The translations under genes and the position numbers were made by a program. Below, piece by piece: positions 20,215 through 31,207 of a stretch of 64,000 nt of DNA. Below the pieces are notes generated by a model, which made no database searches, had not been told where the DNA came from, and was given only the letters and a program-made list of their open reading frames with translations. Positions within the stretch are counted from its first letter, which is position 1. Every line of letters begins with the position of its first letter. Source of the DNA: Owenia fusiformis (lineage: Eukaryota > Annelida > Polychaeta > Sabellida > Oweniidae); NCBI GenBank assembly GCA_903813345.2, contig CAIIXF020000001.1, forward strand, positions 52,405,885 through 52,469,884, written 5' to 3'.

Positions 20215-20900
20215 GTGATTTATTTTACACTTTAAAGTGTTTGACAATAAATAAAACTGGGAGAAAACACTATTTTCTCGGAGACAAACTGGGAGGGTTG
20301 CCAGAGTGGGAGGGGCAAGGGCGTCCCCCCCCCCCTCCCAAAAATTGACCATTTCAAGGTGTTCTTTGATGATGTCTGTCTGGACACTTTTGCAGTGTAG
20401 AGGGAAGGTTGGTCCACTCGGGCTGGTCCACTCCCTCTAGAAGAATTTTACAATCTTAAACTGCTATTTGGTAATCTCTGGGCAGTATGATCGTATGGGT
20501 CAAATGAGCAAGGGTTGTCTCCCCCAAAAAATATCGATCGTTTCAATTGGCTAATTGATGGAGTCTGGGCACTTTTAAAGTGTCTAAGATTATAGGATAA
20601 AATCAGAATTTTCATTTCGATTTTATTTTGACTATGCTATTTGGTTATCCCTGGGCACTTCAGTCAATTTGGGATTAAAATGAAAGAAATTTATTTGGGG
20701 CCGGGGTAGCCAGAGGGGATGCGCTAGAGGAGGAGCAAGGGCTTGGACAAAGGCAAAAACATTGACCACCTCAACTTAATTGTTATTTGATGATGTCTGG
20801 GAACTTTTAAAGTGTCTGAGACAATAAATAGAATAAATTCAGAATTTTTGGGAAGGGGGTGTGAGGTAGCTATAGGCCCACTTCCTCAAGAAGATTTTTC
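20215..20900. repeat. Degenerate tandem repeat with ACACTTTAAAGTGT palindrome cores
   Basis: Units at about 20215, 20345-20400, 20525-20690 and 20755-20860 share AATTGACCA, GATGATGTCTGGGCAC, CACTTTTAAAGTGTCT and GGGAGGGG blocks. The first carries the perfect 14-base palindrome ACACTTTAAAGTGT at 20227-20240. A C-run is present at about 20325-20340. Confidence 0.65.
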
Positions 20901-21094
20901 CTCAAAAAAGAAATTGATTTTTTCTAATTTTTCTTTTTGCGAGCTAGTGCCAGAGCAAGTCCAATCTGTACAAAAGTATCGTATGACATTTTCAACAAAT
21001 TTTGAAATAGAAATAATTTATAATGCCAAAATGGATCATAATATGCCATAATAACACAATATTTTAGTCTTATGAAATCTGGTAGTTCTGATAA

Positions 21095-21185
21095 TATAAG
21101 GGATCTGATACGGGATTATTGGTTGATACGGGATCTGATACGGTATTTTGGCTTATACGGGATCTGATACTGGATTTTTGAATAT
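21095..21185. repeat. About 30-bp tandem repeat, 3 copies (GGGATCTGATACGG)
   Basis: GGGATCTGATACGGGATTAT, GGGATCTGATACGGTATTTT and GGGATCTGATACTGGATTTT follow each other at about 30-base spacing. Related ATACGGGATGG words occur near 515 and 3285. Confidence 0.85.
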
Positions 21186-21189
21186 CATT

Positions 21190-21960
21190 TTTATTCCCGG
21201 TTTATTTCCCTGGTAAAACATGTTATTATATTTACGTATGGAATAAACTTGCATATCAGTTCACCCTTATCTTATGTATCTGATAGTTATACAAACATGA
21301 AAAAATGTCAAGTGAAAATTAAATTTTCAAAATTGATTAACAAATTTTGAAAACTCATTTTTAGATACAATTTTAGGCCACTTTGGATTTAAAATGTATC
21401 ACTTGTACTGTATTTTGAATATTAAATGATGCAAAATTTGCAAATCAAGATTATTTCTACTCGCATCTGTCTATGAGCAGCTATGAGATGGCAAAATCGA
21501 TCATGAACTTTGAAACATCATATTACTGCGATATTTATTAGAAAATAGAATTAATTTATACGCTAAGGAATGCGACAGTTTAAAATTTATTCTGTGACTG
21601 GTTCGATCCCAGGTTCGATGAGTTTTAATCTATGGCCATATTTAGAATTGAGTTGGAAAAAATGACCCCTGTATTTAATTTGGCCTTCAAAAGTGCATAT
21701 TGCGATTCGTAATTTGATTTTCAAGAGGCAAATCTTTTATGTGACATAAAACCCGCTTTCTCCGGAAAGGGGAGTGGAAACATAATCAAAACAGATCACG
21801 ATGGTCATGTATTCATTAGTGTCGCAGATATTAGGTCCATCCCAGAGCGTTCAGCGAACAGCTCATTTATGTTTACGAGCGTCTCGTGGTCTCCTCCGCT
21901 CTCTTATTGACGCACGTTGTCAACGCAATCATTATTTGATCCATACGGTTACTATTTAAC
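21190..21960. other. Intergenic stretch upstream of the prohormone gene
   Basis: AT-rich. GGTTCGATCCCAGGTTCGAT at about 21600-21619 contains a Pol III B-box-like core and may be a SINE remnant. The last 200 bases become richer in CpG (21840-21930), as expected near a promoter. Confidence 0.4.
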
Positions 21961-22027
21961 AACGCTATCTGCCTTGATTGAGAAAAATAGTATCACCACA
22001 AAGGGAGTTTTCTGGGAGCAAAATTGC

Positions 22028-22064
22028 TGACGTTGTCACAGCACTTCATTACAGGACTATAAAA
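22028..22064 (+). promoter_or_regulatory. TATA box and CRE-like half site of the prohormone gene
   Basis: TATAAAAG at 22058-22065 lies 110 bases upstream of the ATG at 22174, placing a start site at about 22088-22092 and a 5' UTR of about 85 bases. TGACGTTG at 22028-22035 resembles a CRE half-site, common in neuropeptide promoters. The role is inferred. Confidence 0.6.
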
Positions 22065-22173
22065 GTGAAGTTGAAAATTAATCCTGATATTATTAAGCAT
22101 CCGAGCTCTGATAAGGCGTCTACTGAAAGAGAGGAAAGGGCTAACAGGGAACGCACTCGACTGCAGCAGAACA

Positions 22174-22534
22174 ATGGTGAAAGCAACAGTGGTACTTTCC
22201 TGTTTAACAATATTTCTAAATCTTATATTATGTTCAAATGGAGTATTTTTCACAGAAAGTAGAGAGAACGACTTTCCCAGATTAGGTAAAAAGAGATCAC
22301 AAGGAAATTATGGGCTGTTTCGTACCAATGATAGGGAGAACGAGTTACCTAGAATTGGTGCTAGAAAAGGACTATATGCAGATCGGGGTGATGGAGAATT
22401 TAACGCATTTTCAAAGTTTGACAGCAATGAAGACGAGCGCGTGTCCCTCAAGGAATACCAGCATCAATTTGAAGCTTTGAAATTATTAGAACAATGGCTC
22501 ATGGATGTGCTCTTTAGAGCTTGGGACAAGAATG
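22174..22534 (+). CDS. Prohormone exon 1 (signal peptide, peptides, first EF-hand)
   Basis: 120 codons plus one base, ending at AAT G|GTATGT. The ATG at 22174 is chosen because it starts directly before a hydrophobic signal sequence and is the first Met in frame after the TATA box. The ORF runs into a stop five codons past the donor, supporting splicing. Confidence 0.88.
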
Positions 22535-25500
22535 GTATGTATGCGTAGACCGGTAACTGGTCAACTCGTACCCAAGACAAGTCGTACCCAAGACAACTCG
22601 TACCCAAGACAACTTGTACCCAAGTATACATTTTGTTTTGAATCAAGCGTTGACTGGGAATGTGAATAGATATACATATTATAATTGTAACATACTGTTC
22701 AGAATAGTTTAAAGTTTGAAGAAGAATTTTCGGAAGAAATTGATTTAATTTTGTGACATTTTGAGCTGAGTTTAAATTTGTATTGACTATTATTTTATAT
22801 CGGTCACAGATTCAAAATATTGTATGTTTATATATGAGTGTTTGGAACAAGTGTCAGATCTAATGTTGTAATTATATTTATTTATATATATGTTTGACAA
22901 GCGCTTCAAGCACTTCTTTTATTTAATAAAAAAATGCTTTGCTGATCCATTGAGAAAAAATGTCGTCTAAATTCAAAAAATATTGAGGATTATTTGATTC
23001 ACATTATAACATGAAAGCATTACAAACTCAATTTTTCCCCCAATATGCACCCATAATAGTGAAAATAATCTTGGGTACGAGTTGTCTTGGGTACGAGTTG
23101 TCTTGGGTACGAGTTGTCTTGGGTACGAGTTGACTAGGAAGCCGTAGACCAATACAGGTAATAATGATCTATGTACAGTAGCCACATCTTGATTCACATG
23201 GTTCCAGCTCAGATGCTCCAACTTCACCTTGATAATCTAACACCCTGGAAGTCGAAGTTCGCAGTATCCATGTTTAGGCAGGAAAGGGGTGATAATCCTT
23301 TTATTTCCAGAGAAATTGGAGTGCAAAATCCTTTCTCGTGTTAGGGTCTATTGCCAAATCTTTCTCTTTCGAATTTCATTTCTTCAGGTTGGGAATATTT
23401 CACTTTGGATAAATATTAGATACAAAAAAGAGATAAAGATTCAAAAACAGTTTGAAACAATTTACCACGAGAGCTTTAAATAGGAAAATAACTCGGAATA
23501 ATTATTTTCAATTCAATCCAGAGATCAAAACTGGCATTTTCTAAGGCCTATTATCGATGCGATAAACTTAAATATGTTTCATAATTTGACGAATCGGTCA
23601 AGTAGTAATCAAAAGGTCACTTCTGATTCATCTCCAGTTGCATAAGCCCATTTACATTTTAGTAGCCTACATTTCTATATGATGTTGTTCATGACACTTT
23701 GCATGGCTTTTTAAACATATGAGGCGACATCGCAGTACCCCTTCTCGTCCAGTTGCCTATTGGACGGCTCTTTTATAGCTTCATGGGTTGGTGCTTACAG
23801 ACCTGTGCCTAAAGTTTTACCTTATGGAATGCTTATAATTTATAAATAGTTTATAAGGTGGCACCTACTCGTCCAGTTAACATTTCTGGAGGGACATTCA
23901 AATGGGACCTCATCTTGATCTTGAAGCCCCATGTAATTGTATGAGTTGAAATAATTTTGATGTATTGATGTGTTTTTCTATTACCATTTCGAATATTCAA
24001 AATCCTTCCGTTCCCATGTCAAATTTTTAGATATGCGCCGCCGGAAAAAAGAGTGTGCGAGTGATTTAGACTCACAACTCGAGGAGATATGCTTAGACAT
24101 GCAATTATGGTACATGTTACGAATAAACAAGGCATTAACATGCAAAAGAATGTCACAACCTGCCATTTGTTACAGACGCTGACCGCAGAACGCCGACCAA
24201 ACACCGTCCAAACTGAAAAGAAGTTGGAGACCATACAATATGTCACCATTTCTAGTAGTGACGTAAAAATGTTTGACAATAAACATAACATTCACGGTCA
24301 AGTGAGATCTTGTCGATTTTGCTAATAGCAAAACGATTAATCCCATGGGAGTTACAGTAGTGTGTCTTTTATTGAATTGAACTGAAATGAACTGGGCTGA
24401 CATACTTTGTTTTGCATTGTGATATTCAATCAACCTAGCATAATTAATTAAAGAAACCGATTTATGAACGTGTTTTGTTGGTGGATCTCTGAAGGAATCC
24501 ACACTAATTACTCATGAATAGTAGATGGGGACCACTCCGGTTCTACTCTCTTTATACGCCCCTAATGATGTAAGTAGTACATATATACGAGGCATCTAGG
24601 CACTGCAACATGACGCATAGAATGGGTTGAATGAAAAGTTATGACTCCAAACCATCAAATAGAATATAGAACAGCACCATTAGAGAACTGGTAATGACTC
24701 TATAGAAATGGGATAACCCAAGGTGTTTTTATAACTATTATTTCACTTTATCTAACTAATCAAATGATTTTAATAGCTCAATAAATGAAAGAGAAGCAAA
24801 ATGTTACCATGGAAACTGTGATCATTCGGAATATATTAATCCAACATTTTGCGTGTTTAATAATCGAAATAACTTTCTCAAATCAGATTTATTCTGTCGA
24901 GAGTTTATGCGGAATCAGACAAACAATGTTACATATCGTGAATAATTTCAATTTACTTGTAGAGCAACTAATTTCCATTGTCCGAAATAAATACTAGTAA
25001 TACTGCACTTGATTTTGGCAAATTGTTTTTATTCAAAGGGAGGAGGCGTTAACAATCCTGCTACAGTACCCCCGTTTTAAAAAGTCGTCCTCGATTATAT
25101 TTTAGTGGCATTCTACGACAATTTAATCTAGAAGTCATTTGCGTTCTAAAATAATTTACAAATAGAATATCGTTCTAAACAATGATTAAACCATCCTTAT
25201 AGTACTTAAAACAATCGAGGAAAATGACAAAGATATACAAAGATAGATGGATAGTCAACGTGCAATGTGAATTTATATTAATCAAATAGCTTGTAATGCG
25301 GTCGTTGTTCCTTTAAACACATTTAGAAAATAGCGTTTTTAATTCATTGTTTAATATCTCTCAATTTGGAAGACATTGGCAACCTTTACGATTAGAAATC
25401 GGACTGGTAAACGAATATGTCTTTGCTAGCCGTGAGATATTTGCCAATGTACTATTTCTTCTATGTGGTGTGGTATTCTAATGAATCGTGTTTTTAAAAG

Positions 25501-28500
25501 TATTTTTTCACAGACTACAGACTTCGAATTATGGGTTTTCAAGTTTTGAGTAATAGTGACGTTCGTAACTGAACATAAGAACGATCATGTGTTGCTTCTA
25601 TTCAAATAAAAAACCTTCTTCAATCGTCACGTACACGAAAATATAAGTTCTTTTTTTGATGTGTACCCATTAAATTATTGGCTTTGACGATCCATGTACC
25701 ATGTTAACATTTCAGCAACGAGGGTTTTGGCCAGGAAATTTGAGCTTGAATGACATTCCAAATGACAAGATAGACGGGTGTCGAATTTAATTGCAAATAT
25801 ATTGCTTGAATTGTGTTTCGAGTCTAGCCAACACAAATCTTTCATGTACCTACAGTAATTCAACTGCAACCCATGCTCTTCCACTTTACTAGTAATAATG
25901 ATCAATGGATAAGACATCTCTTGAAGCTAGATAATAGTTTAATTTTGATCAATCGGATATTTATATGCAGTGCCACAATTGCCCAATAGGCACATCCTTA
26001 ATGAGAATGTAGAGTAGCATATACTCCAGTCCTCATCACTCCGCAGTGTCCTAAGTTAGTTCATCAGGGAGATGAAGCTCCTTTATGAAACATTTTACAC
26101 GTTGCACTAGCTCACCATATTTCAAATGATGTTGAACATAACTTTCTATCTCAATAGGTGAAATAGTTTGTGAGGTAGTGGTTGATAGAGCCCATGGTGT
26201 GATGGAACCGCATTTTACATTTATCAACCTGTACTTGTTAACCTAGACCTGAAATAGACGTTAAATTGCACATTAGATCATTTCACCTTAGATCGCTATA
26301 TAATAAAGTCATAGTCTCTCACAAGCTATAGATAAAGAGATACTCTTTTCTTTTTTTATCATAACTTTATTTCCATAAATCAAATAATAATACATACATA
26401 CATATGAGCGGCTTTGTTAAAAAAAACATTACAAGCCACTTTGACCTTCTGATGAATCTGAATGTGAACTCTGTACTTTAAGTATCCGAAAATCTGGTAA
26501 CACCGAATTTACCATCTTGATTCACAAGGTTTCAGTTGCTCCGACTTCATTATTAGTGTTATACCCACCTTGGAATTCGAATATGGAATTTACACAATTT
26601 AAGTCACGGGGTACCACCTATACGGGACGTATCGAAACCACTACGTCCCGCAAAACCATTAATTTTAAACCTACCAAGTGTTTGAAAATCAAGGATAGGA
26701 TTGTGAGTCCCATTCTGCACCGTTTTTATTCAAACGTATGCCATTGAAAGAAAAACAAAAATACCTCTCTGTCGGTGCATTGCTTTAGTGTACGAAGTTC
26801 CTCGTTCTAGCGGCGTTTTGGTCCCCAGCTGTGAGATCAAGCAAATTTTCATAACTTTCAACTATAAATCTAGTTTTTTCGCCAGTCTTTTACTCATTCT
26901 CGCCAATAAATTCAAAATGGGCCCCCATTACAACCCTCCATGCAGTGCCAGTGCACATCTGCTCAAAATCGACCAATACGTCCCGTCGTCTTTCACGTCG
27001 TCTTTGTAGTAATAAACTCGACGGGGCAGTGCAGTGACCCCGGCCATTACGCCTAACCATCGACAAGGCACGGTGACAAAATATACCGTTGTGCACTTTA
27101 GATGTACGGTCTCACTATTTATTAACTGATTTGAAGCAAAAACTATGATGCAGGTGTGATGTATGTTTTGAAAAATTAATCTTTGGAATACTTGAAAGAT
27201 TTCATGTTTGATTTCGTGTGTATTCGCTTTGGAAGACTTTTAGAGTTTCTGGTTACGTTAAAAGATTTTCGAGCAATGATCGATTTTTTTCGTAGTTAAC
27301 CTACCCACAAAATTGATCGATTGGAAAATGTAGGGGTTTTCACATTTCCTTTGATCATTTCCTCCCCTGTCGCCTAAAAGTGTCGATTATTTTTATGAGA
27401 AAATTAGAAATGGGCGTTGTCAACTCGAATGTACGTTGTCCCTGTAATTGAAATTCATGAGATTATACGTAATAGTAAACAATGTAATGATTTCATTTCA
27501 AAATTTCTTTCACGAATTTGTTCAAGTATCCTTTTTGCCTTTTCATTTTATGAAAGTATTGTTGTGGTGGTGGTTAATTTGTGCCCATTTGGTGTTAGCT
27601 TCAATTTCTGTTTCAATTTTAAATGCATCTGACCCCCGTGTCTGTTAGTGTTATGAAATATACGTTGCCTGCATTAGGGTTAACTGTGTGAATTGAGTAA
27701 GTGCGATGGGACAACGTACATTCGAGTTGACAACGTACACTTATGATTTTTTAGATTACAGCCAAAACGTTTATACTTATTAAATCTTCAAAAGACCTTA
27801 ATCGTGTTGTTTAAAGAAACATATTCTCATAAAAATATTCGACACTCTTAGACGACAGGGGAGGAAATGATCAAAGGAAATGTGTAAAAAACAGCATTTT
27901 CCAACCAATTATATGTGGGTAGATTGACTACGAAAAAAAATCGAGCACTGTCCGAAAATCTTTTAACGTTATTAGAAAGTTAAATGCCTTCCTAAACGAA
28001 TGCACAAAATTCAAACATGAAATCCTTATAATCTATTCCTCAGATTATTTTTTTAAAAGCTACATCAAACCAACATCATTGTCTTTAAATCGGTTAAATA
28101 GTACATAGTAATATCGTACATCTAAAGCCATGTCATGTGTTATTCTTCTCGACAAATCAATTCGAGCCTTTCTGTATCTCGCTTTCATTTGCTGTATATC
28201 TCATTCTTCCCTGGTATATGGCACATTCCGCATGTGAGTGTGACACATACCGCAGGTGAGTATCGGGTATACAACGCGACCTCGACCATGAATAGTTGCC
28301 ATATTCCGCGTAACACCGTGTATGAAATTATTTGAAATTTTATTTTCAAAGTTGACATTAAGGTTGAGTCATGAATCAAGATTTATAGACACATGCTTTT
28401 ATGATGATTAAATCGCCTAGATTGTATATATTACAACTCAGTTTCATCTCAGTTTACATCTCAAGTTGTCACAAATGCGTCGTCAATTAATTTGAATCAC

Positions 28501-31207
28501 CGGTTACTACACACACTGGGAATCAACTGAAAACGAGGACAGGTTGTCGTTGTCCGGGTTTCCGCGTGGCCGCGCTTCTGGGATCAGAATATTGAAAGAA
28601 TTTTTGTTCTTTTCAATTGTATCACTATGGTGAACTGAATTCAACAATGTTTTTCTCTTAAACCAATTATTGAAAACATTCTGTAAAAACACGGTCCGTT
28701 ATGCAATGTTGACTGATTGGCAACTATTTAATGCAAAAATTATTCATATAAATTTTATACAACTGTTTTTTAGTCCAATTGTTTTTTTCTTTCTACCAAT
28801 TCTTGAGAATGAAATAAAATGTCTTTCCGAACCTTGTTGGAACAAAATAGCATACAACATCTTTTTAGACCTCTCAATGTTACATGTACAATGGAGATTT
28901 TGGTTGATTTTACAAAATGTATGCAAAAACTTAAAACAACCCCCCCCCCCCCAAAAAAAAAGATAAAAATTAAGATTAACATTTTGTTTCATTAACAAGA
29001 TACTTTTTTAAAATCAACCAAACTTTCCTTTGTACAATTATAATATTGAGAGACCTAAACACGTTGTGTTTATGTCGTTTTGTTCCAATGAGGTTCGGAT
29101 AGATGTTTCATTTCATTCCGAACATATGATACCAAGAACAAAAGAAGTGTCTGATGTGTTTTCTAAAACAATATATAGAAAAGGATATATGTACAGGTCG
29201 GGCCAAAAAACGCCACTTTTTCAAAATAATATAAATTTTTTAATTTTTGATACAAAATCATAATTTGCAGACCAAATGAAACTTGAGGTTGTTATCTGGC
29301 CATTGATCATGGATTATGAATTTGCAAAATGTTCCTGAGCTGATACGACCTGATGATCGCCAGGCTAATAGCCCTGGTGTAAACCCCAGTGAGTATAGGG
29401 TATGGGAAGGTCTCCATGAGATTGTATGAAGGCACCCAATCTAGAAAATTGCTCAACTAAACCTGGCAATTAAGACAGGTTGAAAAAAGCTTAGCTAACA
29501 TTTTATTGATACTGCTATATCAGCAAGGCGACTAAAACTAAAATATATCATCAATTAGGGTGGCGCACCAATCGAACTCCCTTTTAGATCAAATATAATC
29601 TAGGTAGGTTGAAGGACTTGTTACATTATATTATTACTAAGAACCCGTGGCACTATATAACTGCAAAATTTGGGTTATGTAGGTTGGAAAATAAAAAAGT
29701 TGTAGTGTTTGAAAAAAGTGCGTTTTTGGCCCACCCTGTATTTATATGTTTCAAATTATAATGTTACCATCCAAAAGATGACCATATAATTAAATTGACG
29801 ATGTGTTAAAGGGACATGTGCAATATGGCAAGTAATTTTAGAAAGTCGATCATATCTTTAACCATGAATACTTTCTGGGCATAAATAGAGTGGTTTTATT
29901 AAAACAATATGTTTTCTTTCAAGTGAAGTACCCATGATGATCTAAAAATATCAATCGACCAATTCGAAAAATTATGAATAGGGACCCCATGTCAACCTTT
30001 TTTTTCAAAATGTTGATCATCCTTTTTTGGTTTTTATTGCATGAAGCGATTATTCATCAACGGGTCTAAAACTTCTTCAAAAGTAGAATGGTATTGAAAG
30101 GCTAGTTTTGAAAATATCAATTTTCGATGACCAAAGTTATGGTGAAAACAATGGATAGCACGAGTTTTCCCAATGGGGGAATAACATGGGATATGTGTTT
30201 TTTAACTATAATGCATTTCAATACGTATCCCCTTTTCAGAAAATGTTAATATAGTGTAGAACAAACTTTCGATATGTTTAAATTGGGAAAAACAAGATCC
30301 TCTTTTTAGAAAATGACCCTAAACTTTTCAAAAAGTGCCAGGGTGCCTAATCCATAATTTTTCAGAGCAAGATCCTCTTTTTAGAAAATGACCCTAAACT
30401 TTTCAAAAAGTGCCAGGGTGCCTAATCCATAATTTTTCAGAGCGTTGGATTGATATTTTATTATCATGGAGACTTCACTTGAAAGAAAGCATATTGTTTT
30501 AATGAAAACAACTGTATTGATGGCCAGAAAGTTCCCATGGTGAAAGATATGACTGTCTAAAATCACTTGCCATACTACACATGGACCTTTTCAGAATGTT
30601 CTGATGACTGGAGAAGCACTTGTTCAAAAAGTTCACCATATCGATAAGTAGTTAATTTGTCGGGAATCCTAGTTTTAAAACATGGACACCTGGCTTCATA
30701 TACACCTCGACATATCACAATCAAGGTATTTTCATAGACCTGATACCTATTAATGAGCTGCTATGAAAGCAGTGAAGGACCGATCTTGAAGGATGTGATA
30801 CCTTATTGTCTTTTAAGTAGCTCAGTTTGACCATAAAGCCACGATCGTTTCGAATTAAATAATCCAGCTACATACGTCGACGTTTTAGACATTTCCTACC
30901 TCCACACCGTAGGTTGGTTTCAACGCCCACACGACGCTCGAATAGAAAATAATAAATATTGGTCCTGAGAATTGTAAAAACGTCAATTTCTTCAGATTTG
31001 GTATCAGAAAAAGTCCCAAAATGAAACATCACTAATTAGCCGTCTTCATTTAGCACGCTAGGTAATTTGTTTGATAACATGGGTTAGTTTAGACTCACAT
31101 ATGATACGATATTTGATATTTCAGGTGATGGTTTTCTAACAAGAGCTGAATTCGACAAAAGGCTGAAGAAGATAGCCCGAGAAATCAAAGTAATTGCATC
31201 ACTATGA
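22174..31207 (+). CDS. Secreted prohormone: PRxG-amide peptide repeats plus EF-hand pair (147 aa)
   Basis: Two exons, 22174-22534 and 31125-31207, joined in phase 1 (AAT G|GTATGT ... TTTCAG|GT GAT). Residues 1-23 are a signal peptide (TVVLSCLTIFLNLILCSNG). Residues 28-41 read ESRENDFPRLGKKR: a glycine amide donor and tribasic convertase site, predicting a peptide ending FPRL-amide. A second repeat, NDRENELPRIGARK, is at 52-65, where the G-A-R-K context is a poorer cleavage/amidation site. Residues 83-94 (DSNEDERVSLKE) and 118-129 (DKNGDGFLTRAE) are EF-hand loops with acidic 1,3,5,12 ligands; the second is canonical and completed only by the intron splice. FPRL-amide endings recall arthropod pyrokinins and molluscan SCPs, but the EF-hand tail is unlike those precursors. 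Role as a neuroendocrine peptide in the secretory pathway is inferred. I cannot name the family. Confidence 0.85.
22552..23142. mobile_element. 591-bp MITE whose ends are 16-bp tandem arrays, 8-bp target duplication
   Basis: CGTAGACC at 22544-22551 is repeated at 23143-23150. Inside lie inverted ends (GGTAACTGGTCAACTCG and CGAGTTGACTAGGAAGC) followed by four tandem copies of AACTCGTACCCAAGAC (22563-22624) and, at the other end, four inverted copies (23070-23133). The body is AT-rich and non-coding. It inserted nine bases after the splice donor of the prohormone exon. The 8-bp duplication suggests hAT. Confidence 0.88.
23160..24020. other. Prohormone intron, no recognised element
   Basis: AT-rich intronic DNA. 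TCGTCCAGTT occurs twice (about 23746 and 23868) within short similar blocks, but no clear element boundaries are visible. Confidence 0.4.
24031..24180 (+). CDS. Candidate alternative terminal exon of the prohormone gene (tentative)
   Basis: A TCAAATTTTTAG acceptor is followed by AT ATG CGC. In the phase left by exon 1 (one base) it reads DMRRRKKECASDLDSQLEE, then ICLDMQLW and a further Cys pair, to TGA at 24178-24180. An AATAAA lies about 95 bases downstream (24279-24284). It is locally GC-richer than the surrounding intron, has a basic cluster followed by four Cys, and would replace the second EF-hand. It could equally be a chance ORF or part of another gene. No homologue is recognised. Confidence 0.3.
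24290..26600. other. Prohormone intron, no recognised element
   Basis: About 2.3 kb of AT-rich sequence with only short open frames. No inverted repeats shared with other parts of the window were noticed. Confidence 0.4.
26640..26840. mobile_element. Half-copy of the palindromic MITE family seen at 57255-57667
   Basis: ACCATTAATTTTAAACCTAC, CTGCACCGTTTTTATTCAAA, CTGTCGGTGCATTGCTTTAG and TTCTAGCGGCGTTTTGGTCC match the left arm of the 57.3-kb copy. The right arm is missing. Confidence 0.7.
27050..28125. mobile_element. Foldback element with about 450-bp terminal inverted repeats (family CGCCTAACCATCG)
   Basis: The left arm 27050-27440 (GCCTAACCATCGACAAGG ... ACTTTAGATGTACGG ... TTTTATGAGAA ... 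TCAACTCGAATGTACGTTGT) is inverted at 27700-28125. Related copies are at 33263-34300 and 48880-50671. All share CACCGTAC/GTACGGTGAC words at their ends. The right terminus is truncated. It is inside the prohormone intron. Confidence 0.75.
28195..28325. repeat. Short-palindrome repeat GTGAGTATG / CCGCAGGTGA (intron copy)
   Basis: TATATGGCACATTCCGCATG, GTGAGTGTGACACATACCGC and AGGTGAGTATCGGGTATACA follow one another. They match the arrays at 41430-41630 and 41930-42010. Confidence 0.7.
28660..29040. mobile_element. Dispersed element copy, inverted relative to 62040-62365
   Basis: ACCAATTATTGAAAACATTC, GCAATGTTGACTGATTGGCA and ACCAATTCTTGAGAATGAAA recur in inverse order and orientation at 62365-62040. 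A C-run followed by an A-run sits at 28940-28962. Type unknown. Confidence 0.6.
29192..29752. mobile_element. About 560-bp MITE with TACAGG(G)xGGGCCAAAAA ends
   Basis: TACAGGTCGGGCCAAAAAAC at 29192 is inverted as TTTTTGGCCCACCCTGTA near 29725-29745. The end type recurs at 11427, 35934, 49970 and (with GTGTGCC or GTGTCCC) elsewhere, and resembles mariner-like MITEs inserted at TA. Intronic in the prohormone gene. Confidence 0.75.
29815..30590. mobile_element. Foldback element with about 180-bp arms
   Basis: CAATATGGCAAGTAATTTTA ... GGTTTTATTAAAACAATATG ... AAGTGAAGTACCCATGATGA at 29820-29945 is inverted at about 30455-30585. A 73-bp exact tandem duplication lies inside it at about 30297-30441. 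Confidence 0.75.
30297..30441. repeat. Exact 73-bp tandem duplication
   Basis: AAGATCCTCTTTTTAGAAAA through CATAATTTTTCAGAGC is present twice back to back without visible differences, indicating a very recent duplication or an assembly artefact. Confidence 0.85.
31125..31207 (+). CDS. Prohormone exon 2 (completes second EF-hand)
   Basis: Acceptor ATTTGATATTTCAG; reads GDGFLTRAEFDKRLKKIARE and ends IKVIASL with TGA at 31205-31207. The D-K-N from exon 1 plus G-D-G-F-L-T-R-A-E here rebuild a canonical 12-residue EF loop across the 8.6-kb intron, which is strong support for the join. Confidence 0.88.

Noticed and set aside
24076-24110. Endothelin homologue suggested by ICLDMQLW after a basic cluster
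   Set aside because: Only two cysteines in the relevant stretch with wrong spacing, and the sequence continues past the Trp; similarity is limited to a few residues.
24019-24502. Minus-strand frames of 90-110 aa opposite the candidate exon at 24031
   Set aside because: No splice signals, signal peptide or similarity; they are the complement of the plus-strand candidate and of intron sequence.
27417-27648. Plus-strand frames of 66-71 aa with hydrophobic stretches
   Set aside because: They lie inside the loop of a foldback element with relatives at 50.1 kb that do not keep the frame.
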